In this document: positions 6,517 through 14,373 of the stretch, piece by piece | Numbering within the stretch: position 1 is the first letter of the stretch | Layout: every line of letters starts with the position of its first letter | Source: Pelomonas sp046294815 | GTDB taxonomy: Bacteria > Pseudomonadota > Gammaproteobacteria > Burkholderiales > Burkholderiaceae_C | DNA: 25,874 nucleotides | Assembly: GCA_046294815.1 (NCBI GenBank) | Contig: JBKBOJ010000048.1 | Location: 1-25,874, forward strand | Reading direction: 5' to 3' | Notes under the pieces: generated by a model | The model's input: the letters and a program-made list of their open reading frames with translations, nothing else | Databases searched by the model: none | Told to the model about the DNA's origin: nothing | Position numbers and translations under genes: made by a program

Positions 6517-8277
6517 CTAGTCGCCCAGCACGATGCCCTCGCGCCGCGGGTCGGCGCCACCGACCCAGCCATCCTTCACCCGCATCAGCACCTGCAGGCC
6601 GCTGGTCAGGTCGGTCTCCACGAGCACATGGCCACGGCCGCGCAGCGCGGCCAGCGCTTCGGCCGCGAGCGCGTCGCGCTCGACGAACAGCGCGCCGCTG
6701 TTGAAGTGGCCGAAGTTGGGCAGGTCCACCGCCTGCTGCAGCGGCAGGCCCCAGGCCAGCGCGCCGGTCAGCACCTTGGCGACGTAATGGATGATGACCG
6801 GACCGCCCGGCGAGCCGGCCACCATGACCAGCCGGCCTTCCGGGTCGAACACCAGCGTCGGCGCCATGCTGGAGCGCGGCCGCTTGTGGGCCTCCACGCG
6901 GTTGGCGACCGGCCGACCGTCGGCGCCGGTGGGGTTGAGTGAGAAGTCGGTCAGCTGGTTGTTCAGCATGAAGCCGCCGGCCAAGCCGGTGCCGCCGTCG
7001 CTCATGACGCGGTTGCCAAAGGCGGACTCGATGCTGGTGGTCATGGCCACCGCATGGCCTTGCGCATCGACGACGCTGATGTGGCTGGTGCCGCGCTCCA
7101 GTTGCTCGGCCTGGGGCGCCCAGGCCTGCCGGACTGCGGCGGGCTCGCCAGCCTCGGCACGGGCCATGGCGCGCTCGCCGATCAGGGCGCCGCGCTGGCT
7201 CAGATAGGCCGGCGCCAGCAGCATGAGCCAGTCGCCGCCCGGCGCCGTGACGAAGGCCGGGTCGGCGATGAACTGCGCGCGGTCCGCAAAGGCCAGCTTG
7301 GCGGACTCGGCATAGGCATGCAGCCAGTCGACCGTGAGCCCCGGGGCCGAGCGGGCGGCCGGCTGGGTGTCCAGCAGGCCCAGGATCTGCATCAGCGTCA
7401 GATGTCCGGAGGTCGGTGGGCCGAGGCCGCAGATGCGGTAGGCGCGCCATTCGTTGCACAGCGGCGGGCGCTGCAGCGCGCGGTAGCCGGCCAAGTCGGC
7501 CGGGGCCAAGAGCCCGGGCCGCGCATGGTTTCTGACGCGGCGCACGATGTCCTCGGCCACCGCTCCCTCGTAGAAGGCTTTGACGCCCTGCTCCGCGACG
7601 CGCCGCAGCACGGCGGCATAGGCGGGGTTCTTCAGCCGCGTGCCCACGGGCTTGGCCTGACCGTCGGCAGCGAAGAAGTAGGGCCCGGCCTGGGGATCGT
7701 CGCGCAGCGCCGGTTCGTTGGCTGCCAGCTCGTGCAGCCGCGGGCTGATTGCAAAGCCCTGCTCGGCCAGCCGGATGGCCGGCTCGAACAGCCGTGCCCA
7801 GGGCAGCTTGCCGTGCCGCCGGTGGCCTTCGGCCAGCAGCGCCGGCACCCCTGGCGTGCCTGTGGACAGGCCGCTGAGCACCGCCTCGCGCATGGCCATG
7901 GGCTTGCCGTCGCCCTTCAGGAACAGCGCGGGTGTGGCCGCGGCCGGCGCGGTCTCGCGGCCGTCCAGCGCCTGCACCTCGCGGCCGTCCCAGTGCAGCA
8001 GGAAGGCGCCGCCGGCAATGCCGCTGCTCTGCGGCTCCACCAGCCCCAGCACCAGCTGCACGGCGATGGCCGCATCCATGGCCGAACCGCCAGCACGCAG
8101 CATCTCCAGCCCGGCCTGCGCGGCCAGCGGGTTGGCGGCGGTGACGACGAAGCGCTGGGCCGCGGCCGTCAGCCCGACGGGCCGGGCGGTGCGGGTCGTG
8201 GCGGCCTCGGGCTGCTCGACGGCGCCGGCCTGGGTCAGCGCAAGGGCCAGCGCAACGAGCAGCAGCCGGAGCATCAT
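6517..8277 (-). CDS. ggt: Gamma-glutamyltransferase (Ntn-hydrolase), periplasmic
   Basis: 586 residues from the ATG at 8277. It has an N-terminal signal peptide (MMLRLLLVALALALTQAGA) and the full GGT pattern. D-G-R107-E-T-A-P binds the substrate carboxylate. T397 in R-G-T-S-H-I-S-V-V-D is the autoprocessing nucleophile. GGFMLNNQLTDF and PRSSMAPT follow, then the oxyanion GSPGG. The proenzyme would cleave before T397 into large and small subunits. The family hydrolyses or transfers the gamma-glutamyl group of glutathione and related peptides. The start overlaps the DUF1501 stop in ATGA, so it is coupled to the DUF1800-DUF1501 operon, an unusual partner. The TAG stop lies in the CTAGCCCGGATG repeat, suggesting the repeat inserted at the gene end. 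Confidence 0.93.
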   Translation of the reverse strand: MMLRLLLVALALALTQAGAVEQPEAATTRTARPVGLTAAAQRFVVTAANPLAAQAGLEMLRAGGSAMDAAIAVQLVLGLVEPQSSGIAGGAFLLHWDGREVQALDGRETAPAAATPALFLKGDGKPMAMREAVLSGLSTGTPGVPALLAEGHRRHGKLPWARLFEPAIRLAEQGFAISPRLHELAANEPALRDDPQAGPYFFAADGQAKPVGTRLKNPAYAAVLRRVAEQGVKAFYEGAVAEDIVRRVRNHARPGLLAPADLAGYRALQRPPLCNEWRAYRICGLGPPTSGHLTLMQILGLLDTQPAARSAPGLTVDWLHAYAESAKLAFADRAQFIADPAFVTAPGGDWLMLLAPAYLSQRGALIGERAMARAEAGEPAAVRQAWAPQAEQLERGTSHISVVDAQGHAVAMTTSIESAFGNRVMSDGGTGLAGGFMLNNQLTDFSLNPTGADGRPVANRVEAHKRPRSSMAPTLVFDPEGRLVMVAGSPGGPVIIHYVAKVLTGALAWGLPLQQAVDLPNFGHFNSGALFVERDALAAEALAALRGRGHVLVETDLTSGLQVLMRVKDGWVGGADPRREGIVLGD

Positions 8278-9653
8278 GTGAAGTAGCCGAGGTCTCGGGT
8301 CGAGTAGTTGCCGATCTGGGGCAGCACCAGCGGCAGATCGCTCGCGGGCACGCCCATCCAGGTGGCAAGTGTCGCCGCCAACTGGTCCACCGCGGTGGTG
8401 GGCAGCAGCCGCCCCTGGCCCACGTCGTCCGGCCCGTTGACGCTGACCGACGGCAACTGGCCGTAGAAGCGCCCGCCCTTGACGGCGCCGCCCACGACGA
8501 AGTGGTGGCTGCCCCAGCCATGGTCGCTGCCGTCGCCGTTGCTGGTCAGCGTGCGGCCAAAGTCGCTGGCGGTGAAGGCAGTGACCTGCTCGGCCACACC
8601 CAGCTCCACGGTGGCGTCGTAGAAGCTGGCCAACGCGTCGTTGACTTGCTTCAGCAGGCCCGGGTGCTGGGTGACCAGCAGGTCGTGCAGGTCGAAGCCG
8701 CCGATGGACACGAAGAACACCTGGCGGGTCGCGCCCAGCGCCTGCCGCGCGGCGATGAGCCGGGCCACCATCAGCAACTGGCTGGACAGCGAGGACGAGG
8801 TGTCGAAGGGCGTGCCCAGCGCCGGCACGCCAGCCAGCGCGGTGCTCAGCAGGGCCTGGGCGTCCACCGAGCGCTTGACGACGCGGTTGAGCTCGGCCTC
8901 CATCCAATGCGTGCGCTCGGCCGTGATCAGCGTGCGCAAGGCATCGGCGCAGGCCTGCGAACCGAACAGCGGCCGCGTGATGCCGTTGATGGCGACGGCG
9001 CCGCCGCTGGACACCTGGTACTGCACCGCCTGGCGGCCAGACATGAAGACGGCGTTGCCCGACACGTTGATGCAGGTGAAAGTGGCGCTGCCGTTGCCGG
9101 ACTGGAATATGTCGCCCATGCGGCCGCCCCAGCCGGAGGTCGCGCCTTCGGGCGAGCTGGCCTGCCAGACCGACTGCTGGTCGTTGTGTGAGAACAGCTT
9201 GGGCGGCAGCGGCACGCTCTTGGCCTGGTACTGCGCCAGCGTGGTGGGCTGCACCAGCGGGCCCACGTTGAGCTGCACCGCCAACCGGCCCGCGTCCCAC
9301 AACGTCTTGAGCTTGCCGAGCTGCGGCGCCAGCGCCATCTGGCGGCCGCCCTCGCCCACCGGCAGCGCCGTCGCCGCCAGCGCCTCGCGCGGCGTGGCCA
9401 GCGCCTGGCGGATGCTGGCGTAGGCGGCATGGCTGGCGGCGTCATACGGCACCAGCGTGTTGCCGTAGTCGTTGCCACCGTACAGGAACACGCAGACCAG
9501 GGCCTTGTAGTCGCCCGGCGCGGTGGCCGCGGCCGCCTCGCCGATGCCGGCCAGCGACAGCGCCCACGGCGCGGCCGTGCCAGCGATGCCCAGCGCCGCG
9601 GCCCGGCGCAGGAATTCGCGCCGCTGCAACTCAGGCAGTTTGTTGAGCTTCAT
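8274..9653 (-). CDS. DUF1501 family protein, Tat-exported
   Basis: 459 residues. A clear twin-arginine signal is seen (RREFLRRAAALGIAG, then AAPWALSLAG) with probable cleavage near AAA-A-T. The mature part has the DUF1501 pattern: KALVCVFLYGGNDYGNTLVPYD near the start, FFVSIGGFDLHDLLVTQHPGLL in the middle, and AFTASDFGRTLTSNGDGSDHGWGSHHFVVGG, then a C-terminal region ending near LGYFT. DUF1501 belongs to the alkaline-phosphatase/sulfatase-like fold but has no settled function. The retained Asp/His residues (GFDLH, SDFGR, DHGWGSHH) are where metal ligands lie in that fold. It follows the DUF1800 gene after 7 nt, with GTGAGG as ribosome site, and overlaps ggt. Confidence 0.9.
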   Translation of the reverse strand: MKLNKLPELQRREFLRRAAALGIAGTAAPWALSLAGIGEAAAATAPGDYKALVCVFLYGGNDYGNTLVPYDAASHAAYASIRQALATPREALAATALPVGEGGRQMALAPQLGKLKTLWDAGRLAVQLNVGPLVQPTTLAQYQAKSVPLPPKLFSHNDQQSVWQASSPEGATSGWGGRMGDIFQSGNGSATFTCINVSGNAVFMSGRQAVQYQVSSGGAVAINGITRPLFGSQACADALRTLITAERTHWMEAELNRVVKRSVDAQALLSTALAGVPALGTPFDTSSSLSSQLLMVARLIAARQALGATRQVFFVSIGGFDLHDLLVTQHPGLLKQVNDALASFYDATVELGVAEQVTAFTASDFGRTLTSNGDGSDHGWGSHHFVVGGAVKGGRFYGQLPSVSVNGPDDVGQGRLLPTTAVDQLAATLATWMGVPASDLPLVLPQIGNYSTRDLGYFT

Positions 9654-9660
9654 GCCGGCC

Positions 9661-11340
9661 TCACTTCTGAACCAGGTATTCGGGGCAAGCCATCAGCATC
9701 AGGATGGCTGCGTGCACGCGGTTGAGCTTGCCGGCGTCGGTGGTGGCGGCGATGCTCGCGACGGCGTTGGCGATGGTGGACTCGGTGCCGGCCGAGATGG
9801 CGCCGCCCCCCAGCCGCAGGGCCAGGCTGGCAACCAGCGCAGGCGGGTCGGCGGCCAGCGCCAACTCGGTCGTGTAGCTCGCCTTGACCTCGCCGACGCC
9901 ACTGGCGATGGCCGCCTGCATGAAGTTGAGATAGCCCGCGACCGTGCTCTCGTTGCAGAGCTGGAACTCGGGCGCCGTGATGGCATTGCTGCCCAGTTGC
10001 GACCCCGGCGGCACATAGCCGGGGCGGAAGAAGTTGAACACCGACGGGCTGCGCAGCGGGCTTTGGCCCAGCCGCTTCGCGGGGTCGCTGGTATCGCCGA
10101 TGTTCCACAGCTCGGTGGGCGACGTGGCGCCGAAGCTGCGCGCCCATTGCACGAGGCGCAGCACCGGCTCGCGCAGCTTGCCGGCCGAGAGCGCCGTGGC
10201 AGGGCTGCGGGCCTCGGGGTCCAGCAACACTGCGCGCACGACGGCCTTCAGGTCGCCGCGCTGGCCGGCGCCGTTGTCGGCCCACACCGCGGCCACGCGG
10301 CCGACGTAGGCCGCGCTGGGGTGGGAGGTGACCAGGCGCTGGATGAGCTGCCGCCCGATGAACGGGCCGACGTTGGGATGGTTGGCCAGCGTGTCCATCG
10401 CGATCTTCATCGCGGTGGGGCCGTCGGCGCTGGACGGGATGTCCACGCCCAGCACACGCTTGGGCCCGGTGGCGAAGCGCGCCGGGTTGTTGACCAGCGG
10501 CCGGCGCACATAGGCCGGATCGGTGGCACTCGCACCGTCGTAGTCCCAACCGGTGAACACGCGCGCCAGCTCGGTGATCTGAGCCTGCCCGTAGGTCTCC
10601 AGCGGCTTGCCATCGCTGCCCAGCTTGGGGCTGCCGTCGGCGTTGAGCTGCACCAGGCCGATGCTGAACAACTGCATGACCTCGCGGGCGTAGTTCTCGT
10701 CGGGCACACGGCCGGTGCGGGGGTCTTCCTTCTGGTTGCCGCGCAGGTTGAGGTAGACACCCATGGCCGGCGACAGCGTCACCGCCTCCAGCAGCGCACG
10801 GTAGTTGCCGAAGGCATGCTGCTCCAGCAGATCCACATAGGCCGCGCCCATCAAGCCGCGCCAGGACACCGGCAGGCCGTTCATGGAGACGACAAAGATC
10901 TCCGACAGCGCCAGCACCACACGCTGGCGCAGCACGTCAGGCGCAGACATCAGCTTGCGCCACAGCGTGTTGTCCAGCCCGGCGAAGCTGTTGCGATTGG
11001 CCTCCACCGCATAGCCGCGTGCCACCATCCAGTCGTAGTGGCCGCCACTGAGCGGCAGCGCGAACTGCGCGTCCAGCCAGGCAGCGTAGCCGTTGGCCTT
11101 GACGCTGGCGATGTCGGCCGCCGTTGCGGCAAAGCCCGCCTGCGCCAAAAAGCGCGCGGCCTCGGCATCAGTGGGCGGCGCGGGCGGTGCGGGCGTCGGG
11201 GCCGCGGGTGAGGCGCCAGGGGCAGCGTCGCCACCGCCGCCACCACAGGCGCTCAGCAGCGTGGCAGCGGCCAGCGCGGCGCCCGCAGCAGCGGGCGCCG
11301 GCGGGCGGTCAAGGGCGGGGACGGCGATGGACTCGGACAT
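9661..11340 (-). CDS. DUF1800 family protein, probable lipoprotein
   Basis: 559 residues from the ATG at 11340, with GAGAGG 5 nt before it. The leader ends in a lipobox LLSAC-GGGGG, then a low-complexity Ala/Pro linker (PAAPTPAPPAPP). The DUF1800 pattern follows: DAEAARFLAQAGFAATAADI, WLDAQFALP, LRQRVVLALSEIFVVS, YRALLEAVTLSPAMGVYLN, PDENYAREVMQLFSIGLVQLN, and late SPSVFNFFRPGYVPPGS. The function of DUF1800 is not established. The domain is almost always encoded next to DUF1501, as here (7-nt gap), and both are exported, which points to a joint envelope role. GGT as third gene is discussed in the findings. First gene of its operon. Confidence 0.91.
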   Translation of the reverse strand: MSESIAVPALDRPPAPAAAGAALAAATLLSACGGGGGDAAPGASPAAPTPAPPAPPTDAEAARFLAQAGFAATAADIASVKANGYAAWLDAQFALPLSGGHYDWMVARGYAVEANRNSFAGLDNTLWRKLMSAPDVLRQRVVLALSEIFVVSMNGLPVSWRGLMGAAYVDLLEQHAFGNYRALLEAVTLSPAMGVYLNLRGNQKEDPRTGRVPDENYAREVMQLFSIGLVQLNADGSPKLGSDGKPLETYGQAQITELARVFTGWDYDGASATDPAYVRRPLVNNPARFATGPKRVLGVDIPSSADGPTAMKIAMDTLANHPNVGPFIGRQLIQRLVTSHPSAAYVGRVAAVWADNGAGQRGDLKAVVRAVLLDPEARSPATALSAGKLREPVLRLVQWARSFGATSPTELWNIGDTSDPAKRLGQSPLRSPSVFNFFRPGYVPPGSQLGSNAITAPEFQLCNESTVAGYLNFMQAAIASGVGEVKASYTTELALAADPPALVASLALRLGGGAISAGTESTIANAVASIAATTDAGKLNRVHAAILMLMACPEYLVQK

Positions 11341-11449
11341 GGCGCCTCTCAAGGTTGGCGGGCCGCATGATGACCAAGACCGCCGCCTTGTGCGCGCCGC
11401 TCAGGGCGCCGGTGTGACAAACGCCCTGCCGCTTACCGCCGGAAACACC
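11341..11449. other. Intergenic region between the CoA-transferase and DUF1800 genes
   Basis: 109 bp between same-strand genes. It must hold the start signals of the DUF1800 operon and possibly the end of the CoA-transferase transcript. I see the ribosome site (GAGAGG) but no convincing -35/-10 pair or T-tract terminator. Confidence 0.4.
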
Positions 11450-12088
11450 TCAGAGCAGGGGAACCCCGGTCTTGCTCTGCGCGAACTCGCGCGTCACGCC
11501 GTCGGCCAGCTCGACGATGCTGATGCCATTCGGCGTCACATCGAACACCCCGAGGTCGGTGATGATGCGGTCCACCACGCCCAAGCCGGTCAGCGGCAGC
11601 GTGCAGTGCGGAACGATCTTGAAGTCCTCGGTGCCGTCCTTCTTGCGTGCCACATGCTCCATCAGCACGATGACGCGCTTGACGCCGGCCACCAGGTCCA
11701 TCGCGCCGCCCATGCCCTTGACCATCTTGCCGGGGATCATCCAGTTGGCCAGGTCGCCCTTGGCGCTGACCTGCATGGCGCCCAGGATGCTGAGGTCGAT
11801 CTTGCCGCCGCGGATCATCGCGAAGCTGTCGTGGCTGCCGAAGATGCTGGAGCCGGGCAGCGTCGTGACGGTCTGCTTGCCGGCGTTGATGAGGTCGGCG
11901 TCGACCTCGTCCTCGGTCGGGAACGGGCCTATGCCCAGCATGCCGTTCTCGCTCTGCAGCCAGACTTCCTTGTCCGTCGGCACATGGTTGGCCACCAGCG
12001 TCGGGATGCCGATGCCGAGGTTCACGTAGAAGCCGTCCTCCAGCTCCTGGGCCGCACGGGCGGCCATTTGGTCTTGGGTCCAGGCCAT
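11450..12088 (-). CDS. scoB: 3-oxoacid CoA-transferase subunit B
   Basis: 212 residues. The catalytic glutamate motif S-E47-N-G-M-L-G-I-G is present. GFYVNLGIGIPTLVANHV precedes it; AGKQTVTTLPGSSIFGSHDSFAMIRGG and CTLPLTGLGVVDRIITDLGVFDV follow, all diagnostic of SCOT/ScoB-type subunits. With ScoA it moves CoA from succinyl-CoA to acetoacetate (or another 3-oxoacid), linking ketone-body or polyhydroxybutyrate breakdown to the TCA cycle. A perfect AAGGAGG lies 7 nt before the ATG. The gene begins 2 nt after the subunit A stop. The 3-oxoadipate enzyme PcaIJ is a close relative and cannot be fully excluded, but no aromatic-pathway genes are nearby. Confidence 0.92.
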   Translation of the reverse strand: MAWTQDQMAARAAQELEDGFYVNLGIGIPTLVANHVPTDKEVWLQSENGMLGIGPFPTEDEVDADLINAGKQTVTTLPGSSIFGSHDSFAMIRGGKIDLSILGAMQVSAKGDLANWMIPGKMVKGMGGAMDLVAGVKRVIVLMEHVARKKDGTEDFKIVPHCTLPLTGLGVVDRIITDLGVFDVTPNGISIVELADGVTREFAQSKTGVPLL

Positions 12089-12090
12089 GC

Positions 12091-12798
12091 TCAGGCCTCC
12101 TTCTTTGGGCGGAGAGTCATCTTCTCGATGCGCTTCTCGGGGTTGGCGTTGACGACGATGCGGTGCACGTAGATGCCCGGCAGGTGGATGCTGTCCGGAT
12201 CCAGCTCGCCGTTCTCGACGATCTGCTCGACTTCCGCGACGGTCAGCTTGCCGGCCATCGCCACCGCCGGGTTGAAGTTGCGCGCGGTGCGGCGGAAGAC
12301 GAGGTTGCCGCACCTGTCGGCCTTCCAGGCCTTGACCAGCGACACCTCGGGCAGCAGCGCCCGCTCCATCACATAGGTCTCGCCGTCGAACTCGCGCAAT
12401 TCCTTGCCCTCGGCGACGACCGTGCCCACGCCGGTCTTCGTAAAGAAGGCCGGAATGCCCGCGCCGCCGGCGCGCAGCTTCTCGGCCAGCGTGCCCTGAG
12501 GCGTGAACTCCAGCTCCAGCTCGCCGGCCAGGTACTGGCGCTCGAACTCCTTGTTCTCGCCCACGTAGCTGGAAATCATCTTCTTGATTTGGCGCGTCTC
12601 CAGCAGCTGGCCGAGGCCGAAGCCGTCCACCCCAGCGTTGTTGGAGATGACCGTCAGGTTCTTCACGCCGCTGTCACGCAGCGCGGCGATCAAGGCCTCG
12701 GGGATGCCGCACAGGCCGAAGCCGCCCACGGCGAGCAACTGCCCGTCCCTCACGATGCCGCGCAGCGCCTCATCGGCGCTCGGGTACAGCTTGTTCAT
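12091..12798 (-). CDS. scoA: 3-oxoacid CoA-transferase subunit A
   Basis: 235 residues. The CoA-binding glycine motif G-G-F-G-L-C-G-I-P-E is at about 25-34. GVKNLTVISNNAGVDGFGLG and LELEFTPQGTLAEKLRAGGAGIPAFFT follow, as usual for ScoA. AGGAG lies 8 nt before the ATG. It forms an operon with scoB (2-nt gap) and is divergent from a PAS-LuxR regulator 81 bp away, which may control it. The C-terminal lysine-rich end RPKKEA leads into the ribosome site of scoB. Confidence 0.93.
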   Translation of the reverse strand: MNKLYPSADEALRGIVRDGQLLAVGGFGLCGIPEALIAALRDSGVKNLTVISNNAGVDGFGLGQLLETRQIKKMISSYVGENKEFERQYLAGELELEFTPQGTLAEKLRAGGAGIPAFFTKTGVGTVVAEGKELREFDGETYVMERALLPEVSLVKAWKADRCGNLVFRRTARNFNPAVAMAGKLTVAEVEQIVENGELDPDSIHLPGIYVHRIVVNANPEKRIEKMTLRPKKEA

Positions 12799-12879
12799 GC
12801 CATCGTCTCCTGGCTTTTGACAATGGCCGCAAGGGTACTATCGCGCGCCTTGCAAAGTCGATTACGCGAATTCGCCTAA

Positions 12880-13434
12880 GTGGAACCCGCCGCCCTCGAT
12901 TACCGCAGCGCCTTCCAGCTCGCGCCCATCGGCCTGGTGCTGTCCGCTCAGCGCCGCATCGTGGACTGCAACGAGCGGGTGCTGGCCATGTTCGGCGCCA
13001 CGCGCGAGCAGTTGGTGGGCCAGAGCTTCGCCGTCATGTACCCGAGCACGGCCGAGTTCGAGCGCACCGGCGCGCGCATCGTCGCCAGCCTGGATGCACT
13101 GGGCCACTATGCCGACGACCGCGTGATGCGCCGGCTGCGCGATGGCGAGCTGTTCTGGTGCCATGTGACAGGGCGCGCACTGGACCCGGCCGACCCCCAT
13201 GCGCGTGGCATCTGGAGCTTCGAGGACCTGTCGGCGCGGCGGCAAATCAGCGCCGAGCTGACGCCGCGCGAGCGCGAGATCGCCGCGTTGCTGGTCGAAG
13301 GCCAGACCAGCAAGGCCATCGGCCGACGCCTGGGCGTGAGCCCGCGCACGGTGGACATCTACCGCGGCCGGCTGATGAAGAAGTACCAGGCGGGCAGCAC
13401 GCCCGAGCTCATCCACAAGCTGCTCTGCGCATGA
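12880..13434 (+). CDS. PAS-LuxR transcriptional regulator
   Basis: 184 residues. The start must be the GTG at 12880, since an in-frame TAA lies directly before it. A PAS domain covers about 10-120 (AFQLAPIGLVLSAQRRIVDCNE, then LFWCHVTGRAL and IWSFEDLSARR). A LuxR-type HTH covers about 127-173 (LTPREREIAALLVEGQTSK, then GVSPRTVDIYRGRLMKKY). There is no receiver phospho-Asp, so the signal is probably sensed by the PAS domain. The divergent position next to scoAB suggests control of that operon; inference. Its TGA overlaps the ATG of the DUF3667 gene (ATGA), so the two are coupled. Confidence 0.88.
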   Translation: MEPAALDYRSAFQLAPIGLVLSAQRRIVDCNERVLAMFGATREQLVGQSFAVMYPSTAEFERTGARIVASLDALGHYADDRVMRRLRDGELFWCHVTGRALDPADPHARGIWSFEDLSARRQISAELTPREREIAALLVEGQTSKAIGRRLGVSPRTVDIYRGRLMKKYQAGSTPELIHKLLCA

Positions 13435-14363
13435 AGCAACCGCACCACGCCCCCGAGCTGCCCTATTGCCGCAACTGTCACTACACGCTGGCCACGCCGC
13501 GCCCGGCCTATTGCGGCCATTGTGGGCAGGAGACCGACCTGCACCCGCCGTCGGTGCGCGAGATGCTCACCGAGTACGTGGGCCACTATGTCGCCCTGGA
13601 CGGCCCGCTGTGGCGCACGCTGTGGGTGCTGATCTGCCTGCCAGGCCACCTGAGCAACGCCTACTTCCATGGCGCGCGGCGGCGCTACCTGCTGCCGCTG
13701 CGGCTTTATCTCAGCGCCAGCTTCGTGTTCTTCGTCGGCTGGGCGCTGCTGCAGCACGGGCCACAACAGACACGCAAGCCCGTCATCGAGGTCGGCGAGG
13801 CGGTGCAGGTCCGCCCCGACATGACGCCCGCCCAGGCCGCGGCGCTGGCGGCCAGCGCGGTGGCCTCTGGCGCCGGCGCTGACGAGCGCGTCAAGCTGAG
13901 CACCCGGCTGAGCGACTGCGCCCCGACCCGGCCGCAACACTGCACCGCCACCGAGCGCTGGATCGCGCGCATTGCCGACAAGGGCCAGTCCATGACCTTT
14001 GCCCAGTGGACGGCGCGCGGCCGCGCGCTGGCGCCCTACGCGATGCTGGCCATGCAGCCCATCTTCGCGGCGCTGCTGCTGGCGACCTTCGCCGGCAGCG
14101 GCCGGCGCTATGCCGAACATTTCGTGTTCTCGCTGCACAGCCACAGCCTGTGGTTCCTGGCGCTGCTGCTGGCGCTGGCGACGCAGGCCGAGGGCCCCAT
14201 CCTGTTCGCCGTGTTCGGCCACGGACTGCTGGCCATGCGCCGCGTCTACAACCTGGGCTGGTGGGGCGCGCTGTGGCGCGGCTTGCTGCTCAGCGCCTGC
14301 TACTTCCTGCTGCTGGCCGCCGTGGCGCTGGCGCTGGTGGCGCTGATCGCGGCCACAGCCTGA
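13431..14363 (+). CDS. DUF3667 family membrane protein with zinc ribbon
   Basis: 310 residues. The N-terminal zinc ribbon has C13-R-N-C16 and C28-G-H-C31, typical of DUF3667. It is followed by VREMLTEYVGHYVALDGPLWRTL and a membrane region: helices near 78-100, 210-232, 245-262 and 280-305, with a soluble loop of about 100 residues between the first two. The function of DUF3667 is not known. It is translationally coupled to the PAS-LuxR gene, which is not a partner I recognise from the literature. It is convergent with the prolyl-4-hydroxylase-like gene, with only 6 nt between stops. Confidence 0.82.
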   Translation: MKQPHHAPELPYCRNCHYTLATPRPAYCGHCGQETDLHPPSVREMLTEYVGHYVALDGPLWRTLWVLICLPGHLSNAYFHGARRRYLLPLRLYLSASFVFFVGWALLQHGPQQTRKPVIEVGEAVQVRPDMTPAQAAALAASAVASGAGADERVKLSTRLSDCAPTRPQHCTATERWIARIADKGQSMTFAQWTARGRALAPYAMLAMQPIFAALLLATFAGSGRRYAEHFVFSLHSHSLWFLALLLALATQAEGPILFAVFGHGLLAMRRVYNLGWWGALWRGLLLSACYFLLLAAVALALVALIAATA

Positions 14364-14373
14364 GCAAGCTCAG
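14360..14373. terminator. Inverted repeat covering both convergent stop codons
   Basis: CTGAGC-AA-GCTCAG is a perfect 6-bp inverted repeat that contains the TGA stops of the DUF3667 gene (14361-14363) and of the oxygenase gene (14372-14370). It could act in both directions, but it is short and has no T-tract, so it may simply reflect the compact gene ends. Confidence 0.3.

Larger units (their letters stand above)
6269..6520. repeat. 252-bp element bounded by 12-bp perfect inverted repeats
   Basis: The left end CTAGCCCGGATG (6269-6280) and right end CATCCGGGCTAG (6509-6520) are exact inverted copies. The similarity continues inward imperfectly (left CTTCGCGGGG, right read inward TGTCGCGAGG). 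The interior holds a perfect 22-bp palindrome (6346-6367) and a 7-bp-stem hairpin (6397-6414). The right end supplies the TAG stop of ggt. No transposase is present. It is best seen as a non-autonomous, MITE-like or REP-like interspersed repeat. I cannot test copy number elsewhere in the genome. Confidence 0.55.

Noticed and set aside
8278..9300. N-terminal extension of ggt through the DUF1501 gene
   Set aside because: The signal peptide at 8277 and the ATGA overlap define the start; the extension is antisense-like noise in another frame of DUF1501.
9523..11211. Long plus-strand open frame (over 500 codons) opposite DUF1501/DUF1800
   Set aside because: Its translation is Arg/Gly/His/Gln-rich without any family pattern, and the minus strand has two clear families. 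It is an effect of GC-rich codon use.
12817..12841. TTGACA with TACTAT downstream as promoter of the PAS-LuxR gene
   Set aside because: The spacer is only 13 bp, too short for a sigma70 promoter; kept out of the feature list.
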